A stretch of DNA of 64,000 nucleotides from Diadema setosum (lineage: Eukaryota > Echinodermata > Echinoidea > Diadematoida > Diadematidae): contig NC_092699.1 in NCBI RefSeq assembly GCF_964275005.1, positions 17,598,901 to 17,662,900 of the forward strand, read 5' to 3'. Below are positions 46,895 to 58,999 of the stretch, piece by piece. A model generated the notes under the pieces. That model was not told the DNA's origin and ran no database searches. It was given only the letters and a program-made list of their open reading frames with translations. Both the position numbers and the translations under genes were made by a program. Position 1 is the stretch's first letter. Every line of letters begins with the position of its first letter.

Positions 46895-46957
<63 letters not shown>

Positions 46958-47560
46958 CAATAATCATACTTATGCTCTTGTGTTGAAATTAAAATAAATA
47001 AACGAAATACAAGGAGAAAAAACATTGATATTGGTCGTAATATTGAGGTGATGTAAATATCAAAAGAATCTAAGCTCACATCAAATCAATGCATTCTTGT
47101 AACTATAGCTAGTATCGACGGCATTAGATGGGAGAAGAATCAAAGACAATGCAAGAAAACTAAAAAAGTAGATTTTTGTGTGAAAGCAGTATGAAAGTTG
47201 TGAGGTAATCTAATGTGGTCTCATTTTCAGGGGAGTTTGCGCCAAATATTTTTCGGTTATTTTTCGGTTAAGATTTCATTAATCTTTGTCCGATTTTGAT
47301 AGAGATTGCGCATTTGAGTGAGGACTTGGTGTGATGCTGAAAGGAAGGACGAATGACGTCGTGTGAGAAGGACACTAAATGTTGGAAGAAGATGTCATGT
47401 TGACACAGTCCACATTTGATTTATTATCTTATTGTTTGTTGATTATTGTTTCGTTTATTGATTATCGACCAAACTGTTCTGTAAACATGCTTATATATCT
47501 AATGTAACTCGAATGCAGTCTGTCATTCCCTTAATTGATCAGTATACTATAGGCCTACAT
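45525..47560. other. Intergenic AT-rich DNA with TA microsatellites
   Basis: Two (TA)n tracts (about 46793-46850 and 46898-46952) and a C-run at about 46050-46071. No gene recognised. Confidence 0.6.
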
Positions 47561-47579
47561 CATACATGTCAGTATCGTT

Positions 47580-47960
47580 GCTATAATCCACAGTGGTCTA
47601 ACCGGACCGGAGGTAAGACTACGTACGTTATTGTGAAAGGGTCTCGTGACCACTTCAGAGGTCACATGATGAACAAAGTCAGGAAACCATAAACACACTC
47701 CCTTCGTACGCGATTTTGGTGCGAGTTGCATGACCGCAGTACAAAACGGTGCGGCAGTCCGAACGTCGCGGGATCGCGGGACTTGTCCGTTGTTGACTGG
47801 CAGGGGCCGGTGTCTGTCGTACGGAGAGAACCAACAGACAGCTAGCTATACTGTACTCCATCTCCTCGTTTGGGCCGCAGAAGCACGTAGGGACTTGTTT
47901 TATTGCTGTGGCGTGTAAACTTGTTGTCGAAGTTCAGCCCAGGGGCAGATTCCAGGAAAG
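47580..47960 (+). promoter_or_regulatory. slc66a1: Presumed SLC66A1 promoter and 5'UTR exon 1
   Basis: A CpG-richer stretch ends in CCAGGAAAG followed by GTAAAC, a plausible donor, and it precedes the start-codon exon by 2.7 kb. That exon begins after a TTTTCCTCCAG acceptor upstream of its ATG, so a non-coding first exon is required somewhere; this is the best candidate. A 62-codon upstream frame (47730-47918) would sit in it. The transcription start is unknown. Confidence 0.45.
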
Positions 47961-49740
47961 GTAAACATATCATCGGATTATTACGGATTGAATTAATGTT
48001 TGAATTGAAGTGATTATTACTTTGAATCAATGTGAGTAAAGACAGAGAGAGTGAGAGAAGAAAGCAAGAACTCGACGGACGAGAGTGGTGGCGGGCCAGT
48101 ACGTTCAGTATACATACAGTACAGTACCAGTGCAGTGGCAGTACTACACAGTACGTAGTAGGTCAGTAGGTTTCTGCTAGAAGTCACTCTTTTAATGTAA
48201 ACTGCAAACGCGTAGTACAGTACCAGTAAACTTGACATCACTTCTTCAGAGAGAGTAAAACTACACTGGATCTAGTTTCACAACAGTACTTGTAGTTTGC
48301 TTATATTATAAAATGTTGTTGTGAAGATTCATGTTCTATGTTAGAATGTAGTTAAGGTCTAGGATGTTTAATTAACTGGAGTGGTAGGACTACGGTTAGA
48401 TCTAGTGGTGGTTATGTTTATTTTTTCCCTTTTGTTGCTGTTTCGATACTGCTCTGGATCTTTTCACGAGCATAGCCTTATAGCATTACTCACAAATGCC
48501 AAAGAAGATGAAAGTTCCACTATGTCGCATCTTCAACACACACAAGTAATGAAGTATTGAGGTAGATATCATTCTGGAGTTGAATGGCCTTTGGAGCTCT
48601 TGTCCACGTTTTAAAAAATAAACTGCCATGACAAGTTGGTCCTACTACTAGTATAACTACTTCTAACTAGTGCCTAGACAGAATATTTCTGTTTGGAGGG
48701 GTTTTATAAACGTGTTAAAAAAACAAAAACAAAAAACAGTTCTCCTCCAGAAAGAAATTCCATGAAGCAAGACATCTGCCCAGAACATGAACATTATCCC
48801 CGACGATAAATACAGACTGACTGATCTCTTGGTCTAGTGCGTAGCTGTAGTGGAGTATCACTATAGACTAGTTACAGGCTTATATCATGTATGATAGATA
48901 CAGTAATCAGTATTCTGCCTATAGCATAGGCCTACATCAAACTATGGACCTTGGTATATAGCATAGACTTGATAACTAAACTATTAAATTTCAGATGATA
49001 TCAATGCATTTCAAAGAAAGAAATTGTGTTCTTGCATTAAGATATTTACCTAATTGACTGCCTGTACAGGATTTTATCAATGATGCAAAGGCGAAAGCAA
49101 AAATCAGTGAAGATTTTCCTTGTTTTTTGAAGATTTGTTGGGCAGACAGTAAACACAGCATGACCATTTGTGTGTCAGTGAGTTCCGATCATAGCATCCA
49201 CCAACACCAGAGATGAATTTTGTCACCCCATACATGATATCATCGTCATGTACCAGACATTGCTCAAGCCTAGTTTTCATGCTAATAACTTCATATTTCA
49301 TTTCATGTCCCCGATAGAAACAGTTTCTTGTTGATACTGAGGAATTCTAATACTAGTAATAGTACAAATTTGTGTAAACATGTTACATCATGACATGCTA
49401 ACTTGCTCTATTTCCTGTAATGAATGATACTCAGCCAGATAGTAAGGCTATTTTCTGTAATAAGTGAATGATAGTAAAGCTGTCACCATTTGATCAAAAA
49501 TAAAGTTATTTCAGTTTGCCAGATGCCGTGTTAGGGGATTATGCTGCTGAAGGTTACAAGTGTTTTATAATGGCCTTGTTTGTGTATGTACAGTACTAAT
49601 TTTACTAGGAACTAACTTTGTCTTGTGAGCAAAGTCCCTTGTAACACCTGCTCTAAATGAATGAAAAAGAGATTTTCTTTCTTTTTTTAAATGGTTGTAG
49701 CAGCATTTTAGCCCTCAGGAGACATCAAGGACATAGGTTC
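47961..49740. other. SLC66A1 intron 1, 5' part
   Basis: A direct repeat-like ACAGTACAGTACCAGTG stretch occurs near 48117. Otherwise unremarkable. Confidence 0.5.
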
Positions 49741-49745
49741 ATGTT

Positions 49746-49820
49746 GACCCGTTGAGGATGGGCTGATTTTGCTACAACACCCATTTCCCGTAGACACTTG
49801 TGACTCGTCTTCAACAGGTT
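49746..49820. mobile_element. Mini-palindrome CCCGTTGAGGACG family (copy 1, diverged)
   Basis: CCCGTTGAGGATGGGCTGAT at the left and TCGTCTTCAACAGG at the right form an inverted pair around TTTGCTACAACACCCATTTC. Homologous to 53342-53434 and 63826-63881. Confidence 0.55.
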
Positions 49821-49932
49821 TTGATAAGATGTGCAATGATGTATTGTGAAAAATGATACACGGACAGTATGTGTAAAGTTGCTGTATGTTCAGATACCGG
49901 GTACTGTATTAGAGGTAGAGATGTTGGTATAT

Positions 49933-50493
49933 TTAAAGGACAAGTTCACCTTCATTAACATAAGGATTGAGAGAATGCAGCAATATTAGTAGAACACATC
50001 AGTGAAAGTTTGAGGAAAATTGGACAATCGATGCAAAAGTTATGAATTTTTAAAATTTTTGTGTTGGAACCGCTGGACAAGGAGACACTAAGGCTTATGA
50101 TGTCATATGAGTACAACAGTATAAAGAAAATGTAAAGAAAATTCAACATATTTTCACTTTTTTCGCATAATAAAAGAGCACTTTCGATTTGTCTCTTTCT
50201 AAAGGCAGTGGGAATAATATTACCCATAACATATGTCAGTAACAAGTCAAGGGAATGTGTACTTTTTTCAAAAGATGAAATTTTGTGAAATTCTCTTTAT
50301 ATTTTCTTTTGTACGCATGAGACATCATACACTGCAGTAGTCTTCTCATCCAACGGTGACTGCACAAAAACTTCAAAAATTCATAACTTTTGAACGGATC
50401 GTCCGATTTTCATCAAACTTTCAATGATGTGTTCTACTAATATTGCTACATTCTCTCAATCCTTATGTTAATGAAGGTGAACTTGTCCTTTAA
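49933..50493. mobile_element. MITE, TTAAAGGACAAGTTCACCTT family (copy 3)
   Basis: Left TTAAAGGACAAGTTCACCTT matches exactly the complement of the right end AAGGTGAACTTGTCCTTTAA. The arms pair over about 150 bp, so almost the whole element could fold. It lies 160 bp upstream of the SLC66A1 start-codon exon. Confidence 0.87.
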
Positions 50494-50655
50494 GCAACAT
50501 TTTTTTTGAAATGCTTCTTGTGTGCATGCGCTGTACAGATGAGGGAAGACACCAGATGGTAAATATTTAAACATAAAATGAAATCACATTCTCATGTAAA
50601 TGCTTATGATTTAGACTAGAGAAGATTGTAGCATATATAATTCATTTTCCTCCAG

Positions 50656-50880
50656 CACCATAATGGATGATATAACACCAATGAAGCTGCTGTCCGTAGA
50701 CCTGGGGTATGGGACAAATTTCTACGGCTCCGGTGTGAAGCACGAGAACTGCTCAGCAGAACCTGACCATGTGCCGTGGGTGTGGAACATTTTCCGGGAG
50801 TGCGTGACGGACTCCATGGAGTATGCTGGCTTCATCCTTGGCCTTGCGCAAATTTTGTGCTGGATTGTGGTTTTCTTTCC
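50656..50880 (+). CDS. slc66a1: SLC66A1 (PQLC2) coding exon 1, start codon at 50663
   Basis: Lysosomal exporter of cationic amino acids (Lys/Arg, mixed disulphide) of the PQ-loop family, with seven membrane spans. After a TTTTCCTCCAG acceptor the ATG at 50663 opens MDDITPMKLLSVDLGYGTNF. A luminal N-terminus with an N-glycosylation sequon (ENCSAEP) follows, then VPWVWNIFRECVTDSMEYAG, the equivalent of the WIWDVLGECAQDGW region of vertebrate PQLC2, and the first membrane span GFILGLAQILCWIVVFFP. The donor GTAAGT leaves two bases, so the Pro of the first PQ motif is split across the intron. Coding part 50663-50880, residues 1-72. Confidence 0.92.
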
Positions 50881-50889
50881 GTAAGTATG

Positions 50890-51500
50890 CACCTACCCTA
50901 TCATCAATTTCGTTCTTTTTGTAGGTACTTTTTTTTTTGGGGGGGGGGGAATGATCAAATGCAATAACAAGAACGACAACACAATCCTTGATATACACAA
51001 TATGAAAAAAACAAAAAAACACCAAAACAAACAAACATGAAACAGCAACTGTAACAAATTCTCACAGTTACTTTATCATTGTCATCTGTGTTACCACCAC
51101 CACAAGCACCAGTTACTGGAAGAGAAATTAGCGGATTAACACCTAGTAATTTGAGTGGGCTCTTTGAGTGTGGTTGCAACTCGCAGATAACATAGATTTA
51201 TCACTGTGCCCTGCAAATATACAGTATGTGTGTTATATCAGGTAGTTATATGTGAGTAGCTAGCTCACTTCTGTGTTGTATGTTTAGGTGTGTACCAGAG
51301 TTATGGGGTTTCATCATTTCCTTGGTCCATACAACCTGTAGTAGCCATGATAATATTCTGATAAACTGTTCAATGTTACTTCCTAAACTCTTCTCTGGGG
51401 CTGATTTTGTAATTTAAGATTTAAAGCGAAATACTGGTACCGGTACTTATTTGCCTGTAAAGGACAGTTCATGTCATTAGATTGATAACTGTTGAATAAC
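50890..51500. other. SLC66A1 intron 2, 5' part
   Basis: Contains a T-run/G-run at about 50930-50949. No repeat family recognised otherwise. Confidence 0.5.
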
Positions 51501-51840
51501 TCCCCCCCCCCCCCACCCCCACCCCCCCCCCCAAAAAAAAAACCCAACAATAATAACAACAACAACAACAACAACAACAAAACAAAACAAGAAACTCAAC
51601 GTCAGGGGCTCTTCATTTCCAACAATTACAAAGGGTCTTATTTACCGGTATATATTTGAGTTTAACCCCCCCCCCCCCACCCCCACCCCCACCCCCCCCC
51701 CAAAAAAAACTCCAACAATAATAACAACAACAACAACAACAACAACAACAAAACAAAACAAGAAACTCAACGTCAGGGGCTCTTCATTTCCAACAATTAC
51801 AAAGGGTCTTATTTACCGGTATGTATTTGAGTTTACTATG
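51501..51840 (+). repeat. About 170-bp tandem duplication with C-run and (AAC)n
   Basis: Two head-to-tail copies, each with a C-run, ACAATAATAACAACAACAAC, AAGAAACTCAACGTCAGGGG and TTATTTACCGGTATnTATTT. Copies are nearly identical, so the duplication is recent, or an assembly artefact. Confidence 0.85.
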
Positions 51841-52000
51841 AAGAAACATGTGTGAACCAGGTGCACTCTAATGTGCTCTTTTTCCTTCATTGGTTGTAAT
51901 TAGTTTCTGTGCAATCTGTATGTAATATCTGCCTGCTTGCATTCTACTTGACTCACATACCAGTATCTGCCTGTTCATGTTTTACTTTACTCACCTCAAG

Positions 52001-52130
52001 GCAATTCTATGAGAACTACAAGCGGGGCAAGATGGACGAGGCCATAGCGCCCTCGTTCCTCATACTGTGGATGATGGGTGATTTGTCCAATATGTTGGGG
52101 TGCATTCTAGCCAAACAGCTTGCCACTCAG
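52001..52130 (+). CDS. slc66a1: SLC66A1 (PQLC2) coding exon 2, first PQ loop
   Basis: Acceptor CTCACCTCAAG. The first base completes Pro73, then QFYENYKRGKMDEAIAPSFL, ILWMMGDLSNMLGCILAKQ and LATQ (residues 74-116), donor GTGAGA in phase 0. PQFYENYKRGKMDEA aligns with vertebrate PQFIKAYKTGNMDQA, the first PQ-loop motif whose Pro hinges the transporter. WMMGDLSNMLG aligns with WIGGDSCNLIG, including the conserved Gly-Asp and Asn in span 2. Confidence 0.95.
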
Positions 52131-52264
52131 GTGAGATATGTTGACTGCTAACATGGAAAGGTCTCTGATAAACTCTATCCTTTGTACACTTCAGACAATA
52201 AAAATATGCTCTTATAGTACATAGGCAATAGATTTCACTGGTTGATTGGAAATAAATTTAATGC

Positions 52265-52660
52265 TTAAAGGGATCGTATAGTTTTGGTTGAAACCTAATT
52301 TCAGGTTTCTAACATTTTTTGGTGGGATAATGAGAAACCTCCTATGAAAATATCATATGAAAGAGCATGTAATTCTATGAGGAATTCAACTTTTATTTGA
52401 TGAAAATTGGTTTTGAAATGACTGAGATATCCAAAAACGAGCGATTCTAATAAAGTGTGGGTCCCACACTTCATTACAATCGCTTTGTTTTACTTTGTTT
52501 TTGGATGTTTCAGTCATTCCAAACCCGATTTTCAGCAAATAAACTTTGAATTCGTCTTAAAATGGTATGCTCTGTACTATATCGTAAGTGTTTTCTTGGT
52601 ATCTCGCAAAAAGTTAAAAGCCCAATTCTCATCTCCACCAATACTGTACCATCCCTTTAA
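52265..52660. mobile_element. MITE, TTAAAGGGATnGTA family (copy 2)
   Basis: TTAAAGGGATCGTATAGTTT at the left and the complement of TTAAAGGGATGGTACAGTAT at the right. Same orientation as 57898-58290 and opposite to 44481-45131. Confidence 0.85.
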
Positions 52661-53341
52661 ATCATAGTATGACATCCATGCAGACTAGTCAGGGACATAA
52701 ATTATGCATTTGTTTTGTCTGTATAGTTCTGCAGTATAGATATTGCTATTAAAGTTATATGTCAGGCATGTCACTGACTCTGGAAGACATGTAGATGTGA
52801 TGTATTTTATGAGGAGAGGAATATATTTGACAAAAATCATCTAGGCATCCAAGTAATGAAATATTGGCTCTGAATATTCATCATAGGGAAATAGGTCTTG
52901 AATATCACAACAGTTTACTGTTGCAGGAAAAAAAAAGACTGAAATCAGTTACAAATATTTTTGAAACAAGAGACAATTGTTTTACAGTTCAAATATTTTG
53001 TAGGATTGATCAGAGTGCATTTTCCCAAATTCTGTAATTGTGCCAATTACTACAAATGACTTATTTTCAGTTTCACAAAGATCTGTCCAATCTCTAAACC
53101 ATTTACAAACGTCATCCCAAGAAGGATGCTATGGTATCCACAAGTAGCATATCCTCTTCAGATTTATGAGCCTGACGTAGTAATTGTTTATGATTGCTTT
53201 CGTTTATGATTGTTTATGATTGCTCTTGCTTTCGTTAAAAATTGATGTTACTCTTTATGACACCAATATATCAAAATAACTATTATACATTGTGTCAGAA
53301 AAGTTTAGTCGTATCACATAGCTGTATTGGTCAATAGAACT
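52661..53341. other. SLC66A1 intron 3, unassigned part
   Basis: AT-rich, with TTTATGATTG repeated three times near 53190-53220. No gene or known repeat seen. Confidence 0.5.
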
Positions 53342-53434
53342 TTAACCTGTTGAGGACGGTTTGATTTTGCTACAACACGCATTTCCCATAGACACCTGCC
53401 CGAGTATACTCGGGGCTCGTCCTCAACGGGTTAA
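53342..53434. mobile_element. 93-bp TTAA-flanked mini-palindrome (copy 2)
   Basis: TTAA on both sides, ends CCTGTTGAGGACGG and the complement CCCGTTGAGGACGAGC. An inner CCCGAGTATACTCGGG palindrome precedes the right end. The TTAA target suggests piggyBac-type mobility of a very short element. Confidence 0.65.
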
Positions 53435-53710
53435 ATCATTTGGTAAAATCTGTAATGTTTTACTGCCATCATAGAAACTTCATACATGACATTTTCTCAC
53501 GCATATTATGACACCTGAATTCACTTTGAACAATTCGCTGAAACTCATCTGAGGTAGAAAAAAAAATGCGTTTCCTGCTGAGATGTGTCTTGTACACACT
53601 TTGTAGAAGTAATTCATGATTTTGATGGTACTTCTGTTGTATTTTACAGTAGTTTGATGTTTTCATGTTGATAACAAGACTTGATTTTGCTTTGTTTTCT
53701 GACTCTACAG

Positions 53711-53810
53711 TTTGCCACAGCTGCCTATTACATTCTCATGGATGTAATCATCATTTCCCAGTTTGTCTACTATTACATCAAGAACAAGAGGAAAAGAGTT
53801 CCCATTGCAG
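53711..53810 (+). CDS. slc66a1: SLC66A1 (PQLC2) coding exon 3, span 3
   Basis: Acceptor CTGACTCTACAG. Phase 0, 33 codons plus one base: FATAAYYILMDVIIISQFVY then YYIKNKRKRVPIA, donor GTAAGA. Residues 117-149. It aligns with vertebrate QTYTAVYYVLADLVMLTLYFYYKFRTR, the third membrane span followed by a basic cytosolic loop. Confidence 0.93.
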
Positions 53811-54392
53811 GTAAGAAGTTTAAAGGGGTGTTGAAAATTAAAATGGTTGTATGCAAATGATCTCGTCTGAATGTAATCTTTACCTGTTCCTGTGTAATTT
53901 GTTGTTTTTGTTTTTAAGCTTTTGTTAATGAGTTGTTTATTGAAGTAATATTTAGAAGATAAGATGATGTTAGACTCATTTGTATATTTGTGTCATCTTG
54001 AGAAAGACAATGAACCCTTGTTTCTGTGCATGTGCTGTTATGTTTGAAAAACTGCCAGAACATACAACATGCCATAACAATTTCTAAGTTATCCCACTGG
54101 TCAGTTTGGAGTAAGATGGATATATGACAACATTAGTGAAGAGCCAGCAGTGACTGGCATTCAGTGACTGGCAGACTTTGTATTTTGTGGAAAGTAAAAA
54201 ACAAAACAAAAACAAAACATGAATGCAGTCAAACCTGTCTTTACCAGCCACACAAGGGAAGAAGACAAGGTTACACAGAGACAGGTTATCAACCTTTAGG
54301 TGATGGCATAAAGCATGTGACCACTATGCAAAGACAGGTTTGACTATAGTTTTGTTTCATTGAAAGCTATAGGTAGTTTTAGCCAGCATGTC

Positions 54393-55808
54393 CAGGGGTG
54401 GTATTCTGAACACCGTTTTATCTCTGTTGTAACTTGTGTTGTAACTTGTGTTGTAAGTCTGTGAGTTACAACACCACTAAAACAGTTGTAAATCGGTATT
54501 CTGAAAACTGTTTTAACGGTGTTGTAAGTCATGATAACCACGCCCATCGCAATAATCATATCCAATAGGAAATATTGTTAGAAGTAGCATCTAAGACATT
54601 TCAACCAATAAGATTGCTCCCTTGGGCAAATGCGCCTTGCTTAACTCTGCGCGTTTTCACAAGCGCTCATTCTCTGGCGTGCGCACAAATAGGACAATGG
54701 CATGCGCAGGTAAAGAGAGCCAGAGATAAAATAAAGTTACAACAGACGCTTGATCGTTTTGCCTTCTTACCAGTTTTGACGTATAGTTGGTGCGGTAGGG
54801 GATTCGCAAAGCTATCTCAGATTGAGTCTTTTTATTTGAAATTTTGTTTAGAAAATAACATATCTGGCGTTCATGAGAGGAACCCAAATTTCATGGTTTA
54901 TGGGGAACTAGACGCTTCTAAATTAAGTTAAGCCCTTGCAATGCCATGTTATTATCATTATTATTATCATTATTATTGTTGTTGTTGTCACTATCTTCAC
55001 AAGATATTTCTTGGAGATCAATATCATGTCAAGTTCCATCATGGAACCTTAGACTTCTAATACTTTTCTCAGGATTCGCGCCATCCCCAGCAATAAATAT
55101 TTTTGAAACACCCAAAGGTACTGATAATGAATTCTTATTGGTGAAGATAGTGAAATCATATATATTAAAAAAAAGTTTAATATCTTGAAAGATATTTTTG
55201 AAGTGAATAGTGCTTAAAACAAACTGCCGACGGTGCCGGTAACCTTTTTGTTCATGTGTTTGTGTTTTTATCTCTGTGCATAATTATGCAACGCGTATGT
55301 ACTTGCAATGTTACTGTTACCAAATTTTGTATTGTGGAATAAGTTTACATTTTGTCAAACTGCTATATCTTTTGCCTTTCTGTGCATACATTGTTTTTAT
55401 TTTGTGTATATCATTTTTATTTTGAACTCGCATACCACAATATTGAGTTGATTAATTATCTCACTATCTAACATAAGTTAAAACGAAAGTTACAGCAGAT
55501 TTAAAACACCTTCCACCCTGTTTTATCTCAGAAGCATAAATTTGCACGGGGCACGACTTACAACAGAAGATAAAACGGTTTTCAGAATACCGTGTAATCT
55601 AATGGGTGTTCAGGCTTGCGCCCACTGTTACGCGCTTGCGCATACCCTAAGACAATGGTATGCGCAGGCAAAGAGTGCGCAAGATAAAACACAAGTTACA
55701 ACAGAAGTTACAACAGAAGTTACAACAGAGATAAAACGGTGTTCAGAATACCGATTTGTTACAACAGACTTACAACAGAGATAAAACAGTCTCAGAATAC
55801 CACCCCTG
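54393..55808. mobile_element. 1.4-kb inverted-repeat element with (GTTACAACAGA)n subterminal repeats
   Basis: Ends CAGGGGTGGTATTCTGA and its exact complement TCAGAATACCACCCCTG. Inside both ends are multiple ACAACAGAAGTTACAACAGA/ATAAAACGGTGTTCAGAATA segments, so the arms are long and internally repeated. The 118-codon frame at 54575-54931 has no recognisable domain. Class unknown, possibly hAT-like from the CAGGG end. Confidence 0.75.
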
Positions 55809-56680
55809 ATGTTGTTGAGTATTAGCTTTCTAGACAATCTGTTGATTAAAGAGGAAGGGTTTTCTCATGATAGTATAACATGCTGTAAAGTACACCCTGC
55901 ATACACTTGTAATTGTATGTGAGGGAAGCCATTACCAAACTCGGAACTCAGCACCATTATCAGTGATCATGATACTACAGTAGTCAATTGAGACTGCTAA
56001 GGGTACCAGCAGACTCGGGCAACAGTGTCAAACAATGAAGGGATTACAGGATACACACTTGACAATGAGATGGTCAGCACAAGCCCTTTCACCCCTGCCT
56101 GACATTGATCCACCCTTGTGCATGGTGATGGTATTTTGACCTCTGATCCCATCTTTACCCATAATCCCTTCTTGACCACTAATCCTGCTTAAATACCCAG
56201 TATGGGTTCAATTTTCAGAGAACAAAACACAAGTTCTCTCTTTGAGCCCTCTTCCTCAATAACTTCTAGAGACCAGTAAGCCTGTATACTTTACCCTTAG
56301 CTTTCAAGCCATGGTTTTAGCTTTCAATACATACTATCAGCCTTGGGTCAACCAATTGTATACACATGTATGTTTTGTTGCAGTGGAGATATACCTGTGT
56401 GTATGCTATGTATATCAAACATATAAAATATAGTTAAAGAAAGTAAGTGTTCACATTAGGACGGGTGGGGGGGGGGGGAGGTAGGTGATGGTGGGTGTTT
56501 GGGGGACTGCAAGAACCCCACTCCTGAAAAAAAAAAAATCAATAAAAAGATAGATTAGAAAATATAAAGAGACAAAAAAGTCAACAGTAACAACCAACGA
56601 AACCACACAAAAAAAAACAACCAAAACCAAAACATTTTGAAGAAAAAAATCATTAAATTCTCATTACTTTCACAACTAGA
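55809..56680. other. SLC66A1 intron 4, unassigned part
   Basis: No gene seen. G-run at about 56468-56479 and A-runs at about 56527-56640. Confidence 0.5.
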
Positions 56681-56694
56681 AAAGCACTCTGAGA

Positions 56695-57213
56695 GCGCAG
56701 ACCTCCGCCAAGCAGTTACTTTCCACCGATGATCTTGCTCTTTCCAAAGAGATTTTCTCCTCTCCATCACTGGGGAAAAGCATGTTGGGCTCTTCCATAG
56801 AGATCAGTGATTTCCACCCTGAGGTATACATGCTGAAAAATTTCCCAATCTAGAAGCCTTTGTTAAGTCATAAACCCTCAGCTGCACAGCGCGCCTCGCC
56901 CTAGCAGAAACTAGAGCACGCACTTTAGTGCGCGCATGCAAACCTCACATACGTGCAGCCTGAACTCCCAAGTTCATTGACCCTACCTGCCAAAATATCA
57001 AAAATCCTTCATAAATCCCCCCAAAATTCTCGGATCACTACCAAAAGTTAATCGTTTGTTACTTGTGTCAGTCTCAACCTTTCCTGCAAGTTTCATCCCA
57101 ATCAGTTAACTACATTTTGAGTTATTTTGCACATGGACAAACTAACTAACTAACTAACTAAATAACAAACAAACCAATGGTAACGAAAACATAGCCTCCT
57201 CCCTTGGCAGAGG
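56695..57213. mobile_element. Element ending in ACCTCCGCCAAG / CTTGGCAGAGGT
   Basis: Short inverted ends GACCTCCGCCAAGCAG (56699) and CCCTTGGCAGAGGTAATAAA (57201). The interior ends with TTTCATCCCAATCAGTTAAC, then GAGTTATTTTGCACATGGAC and an AACTAACTAACTAA tract. The order of parts resembles the array elements elsewhere in the window, but with one unit. Confidence 0.6.
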
Positions 57214-57897
57214 TAATAAAGAGGTCATTATTGATTATTATTAACTATATGAGCATATACTAACTTTTCACTGTATCCTGTTATATGTTAAACCACTCGA
57301 CATTTAGCTCTGTATCTGCATGTATTAATGCTTTTCATCCATCAGGTTCAAACAGATTTTGTTCCTTAATGACTTACACGACCAAAAGTACATTGTACAT
57401 GTACCTCTGTCCGGGAAGGATAATGCTTGTCAGTTGGCTTTTCATTCATTGCACTCTTGAACAGATGTTTATTTGATACATTTGGTGTGTGAAGCTTGTC
57501 TCTGGTGATCAGTGGTTGTAGGATAACATAAGACACACCTGATGAGACATGTAAGCTATCAGTACATATGTTGTGATGATTTAAGAGCAGTAAGTCCAGT
57601 TGTTAAACTAGAAACCTAGGGTAATTATTCGTCATTTTATAGGGAAATATTAGGATCTTGTGTAGCTGCTCAGTGAATTGTGTGATGTCAAGTTCTGGTC
57701 TGTCTTGTTTTCAAATATATTTGTTTTATAACATAAAGTAGAACTATAATTTATAGATTATACATAATAAATATGTACCCATCTGTGATGTCTATATTTT
57801 GTCCTTGCAACCTTACAAAAGTGCAAATATGCAAAATTAGACATGAAACAGTCTTCAAGTTATATTTTCCAACAGCATTAATAATGAATTTCACTTG

Positions 57898-58290
57898 TTA
57901 ATGGGATCGTTTAGTTTTGGTTGAGACCTAATTTCAGGTTTCTAGCATTTTTTGGTGAGATTATGAGAAACCTCTTATGAAATATGAAAGAGCATGTAAT
58001 TCCATGAGGAATTCAACATTTATTTGATGAAAATTGTTTTTGAAATGGCTGAGATTATATCCAAAACAGAGTGATTCTAATAAAGTGTGGGACCCACACT
58101 TGTTTACGATCGCTTTGTTTTACTTTGTTTTTGGATGTTTAATTCATTCCAAACCTGATTTTCATCAAATAAACTTTGAATTCCTCTTAGAATGGTATGC
58201 TCTGTACTCTTTCATAAGTGTTTTCTTGGTATCTCGCAAAAAGTTAAAAGCCCAATTCTCATCTCCACCAATACTGTACCATCCCGTTAA
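57898..58290. mobile_element. MITE, TTAAAGGGATnGTA family (copy 3)
   Basis: Left TTAATGGGATCGTTTAGTTT; right ATACTGTACCATCCCGTTAA. Colinear with 52265-52660 over its length. Confidence 0.83.
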
Positions 58291-58999
58291 GATGATTGGA
58301 GAACAAGTGTGAAGGTACCCATTGCAGGTTGTTTCACTTCACATTTGATATTTTGAGAAATGTATTGCTTGTTGTAATTTGTAAACAATATTTTTTTCAA
58401 TTCTAATGGTCTCATGAAATAAAGAGGCAAGGAGAAATGGGCAAACCACTGAATTATCTGTGAAGAAAGATAGGACCCTTATCTGAAACCTGGACTACTC
58501 TGATTACAAAGGCATTTTCTTTTCTGACATTGATGAACATAACCTTTAACTAATGATAATCACTCACTTTCATTTAGAGAGTTCACAATATCATTCCTGT
58601 ATGGTGTCTTATGTTCAACTATGTTCATCATTGTCAGAAAAGAGAATGTCATTACAACCAGAGTATTCCAGGTTTGTAAAAAGTCATCGTGTTGTATTAT
58701 ATCAAGGCTAGTGCTTACTGTCGCCATGCACATCCATTTACTTTCAGTTTACTGCTGGAGTAATCTATGAAGCAGCAGAATGGTATAGTGTTTAGGCATA
58801 AGCTAGGTTTCATATTCATTCAGAGTACTTATTAGGAAGAATCTATGGAACATACTTCACAATACCTGAGTATCACAGAAAGCTTGCTAAATTGATAAGA
58901 GTGTAATGGGAGAAAATACTAGAATTGATTTGTGATTTTGCTTGTAAACTCATGTCGCTATCTCGCAAGTTTGCTTCTTTCTCTGATTCCATTGTACAG
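58291..58999. other. SLC66A1 intron 4, 3' part
   Basis: Contains an inverted pair (TTTTCTTTTCTGACATTGATGA near 58517, TCATTGTCAGAAAAGAGAA near 58626), probably a degenerate MITE. No gene seen. Confidence 0.45.

Noticed and set aside
46793..46952. Possible centromeric or origin AT tract
   Set aside because: Two plain (TA)n microsatellites; nothing else supports such a role.
54575..54931. 118-codon frame inside the 1.4-kb element
   Set aside because: No motif or conserved composition; a non-autonomous element interior is the simpler explanation.
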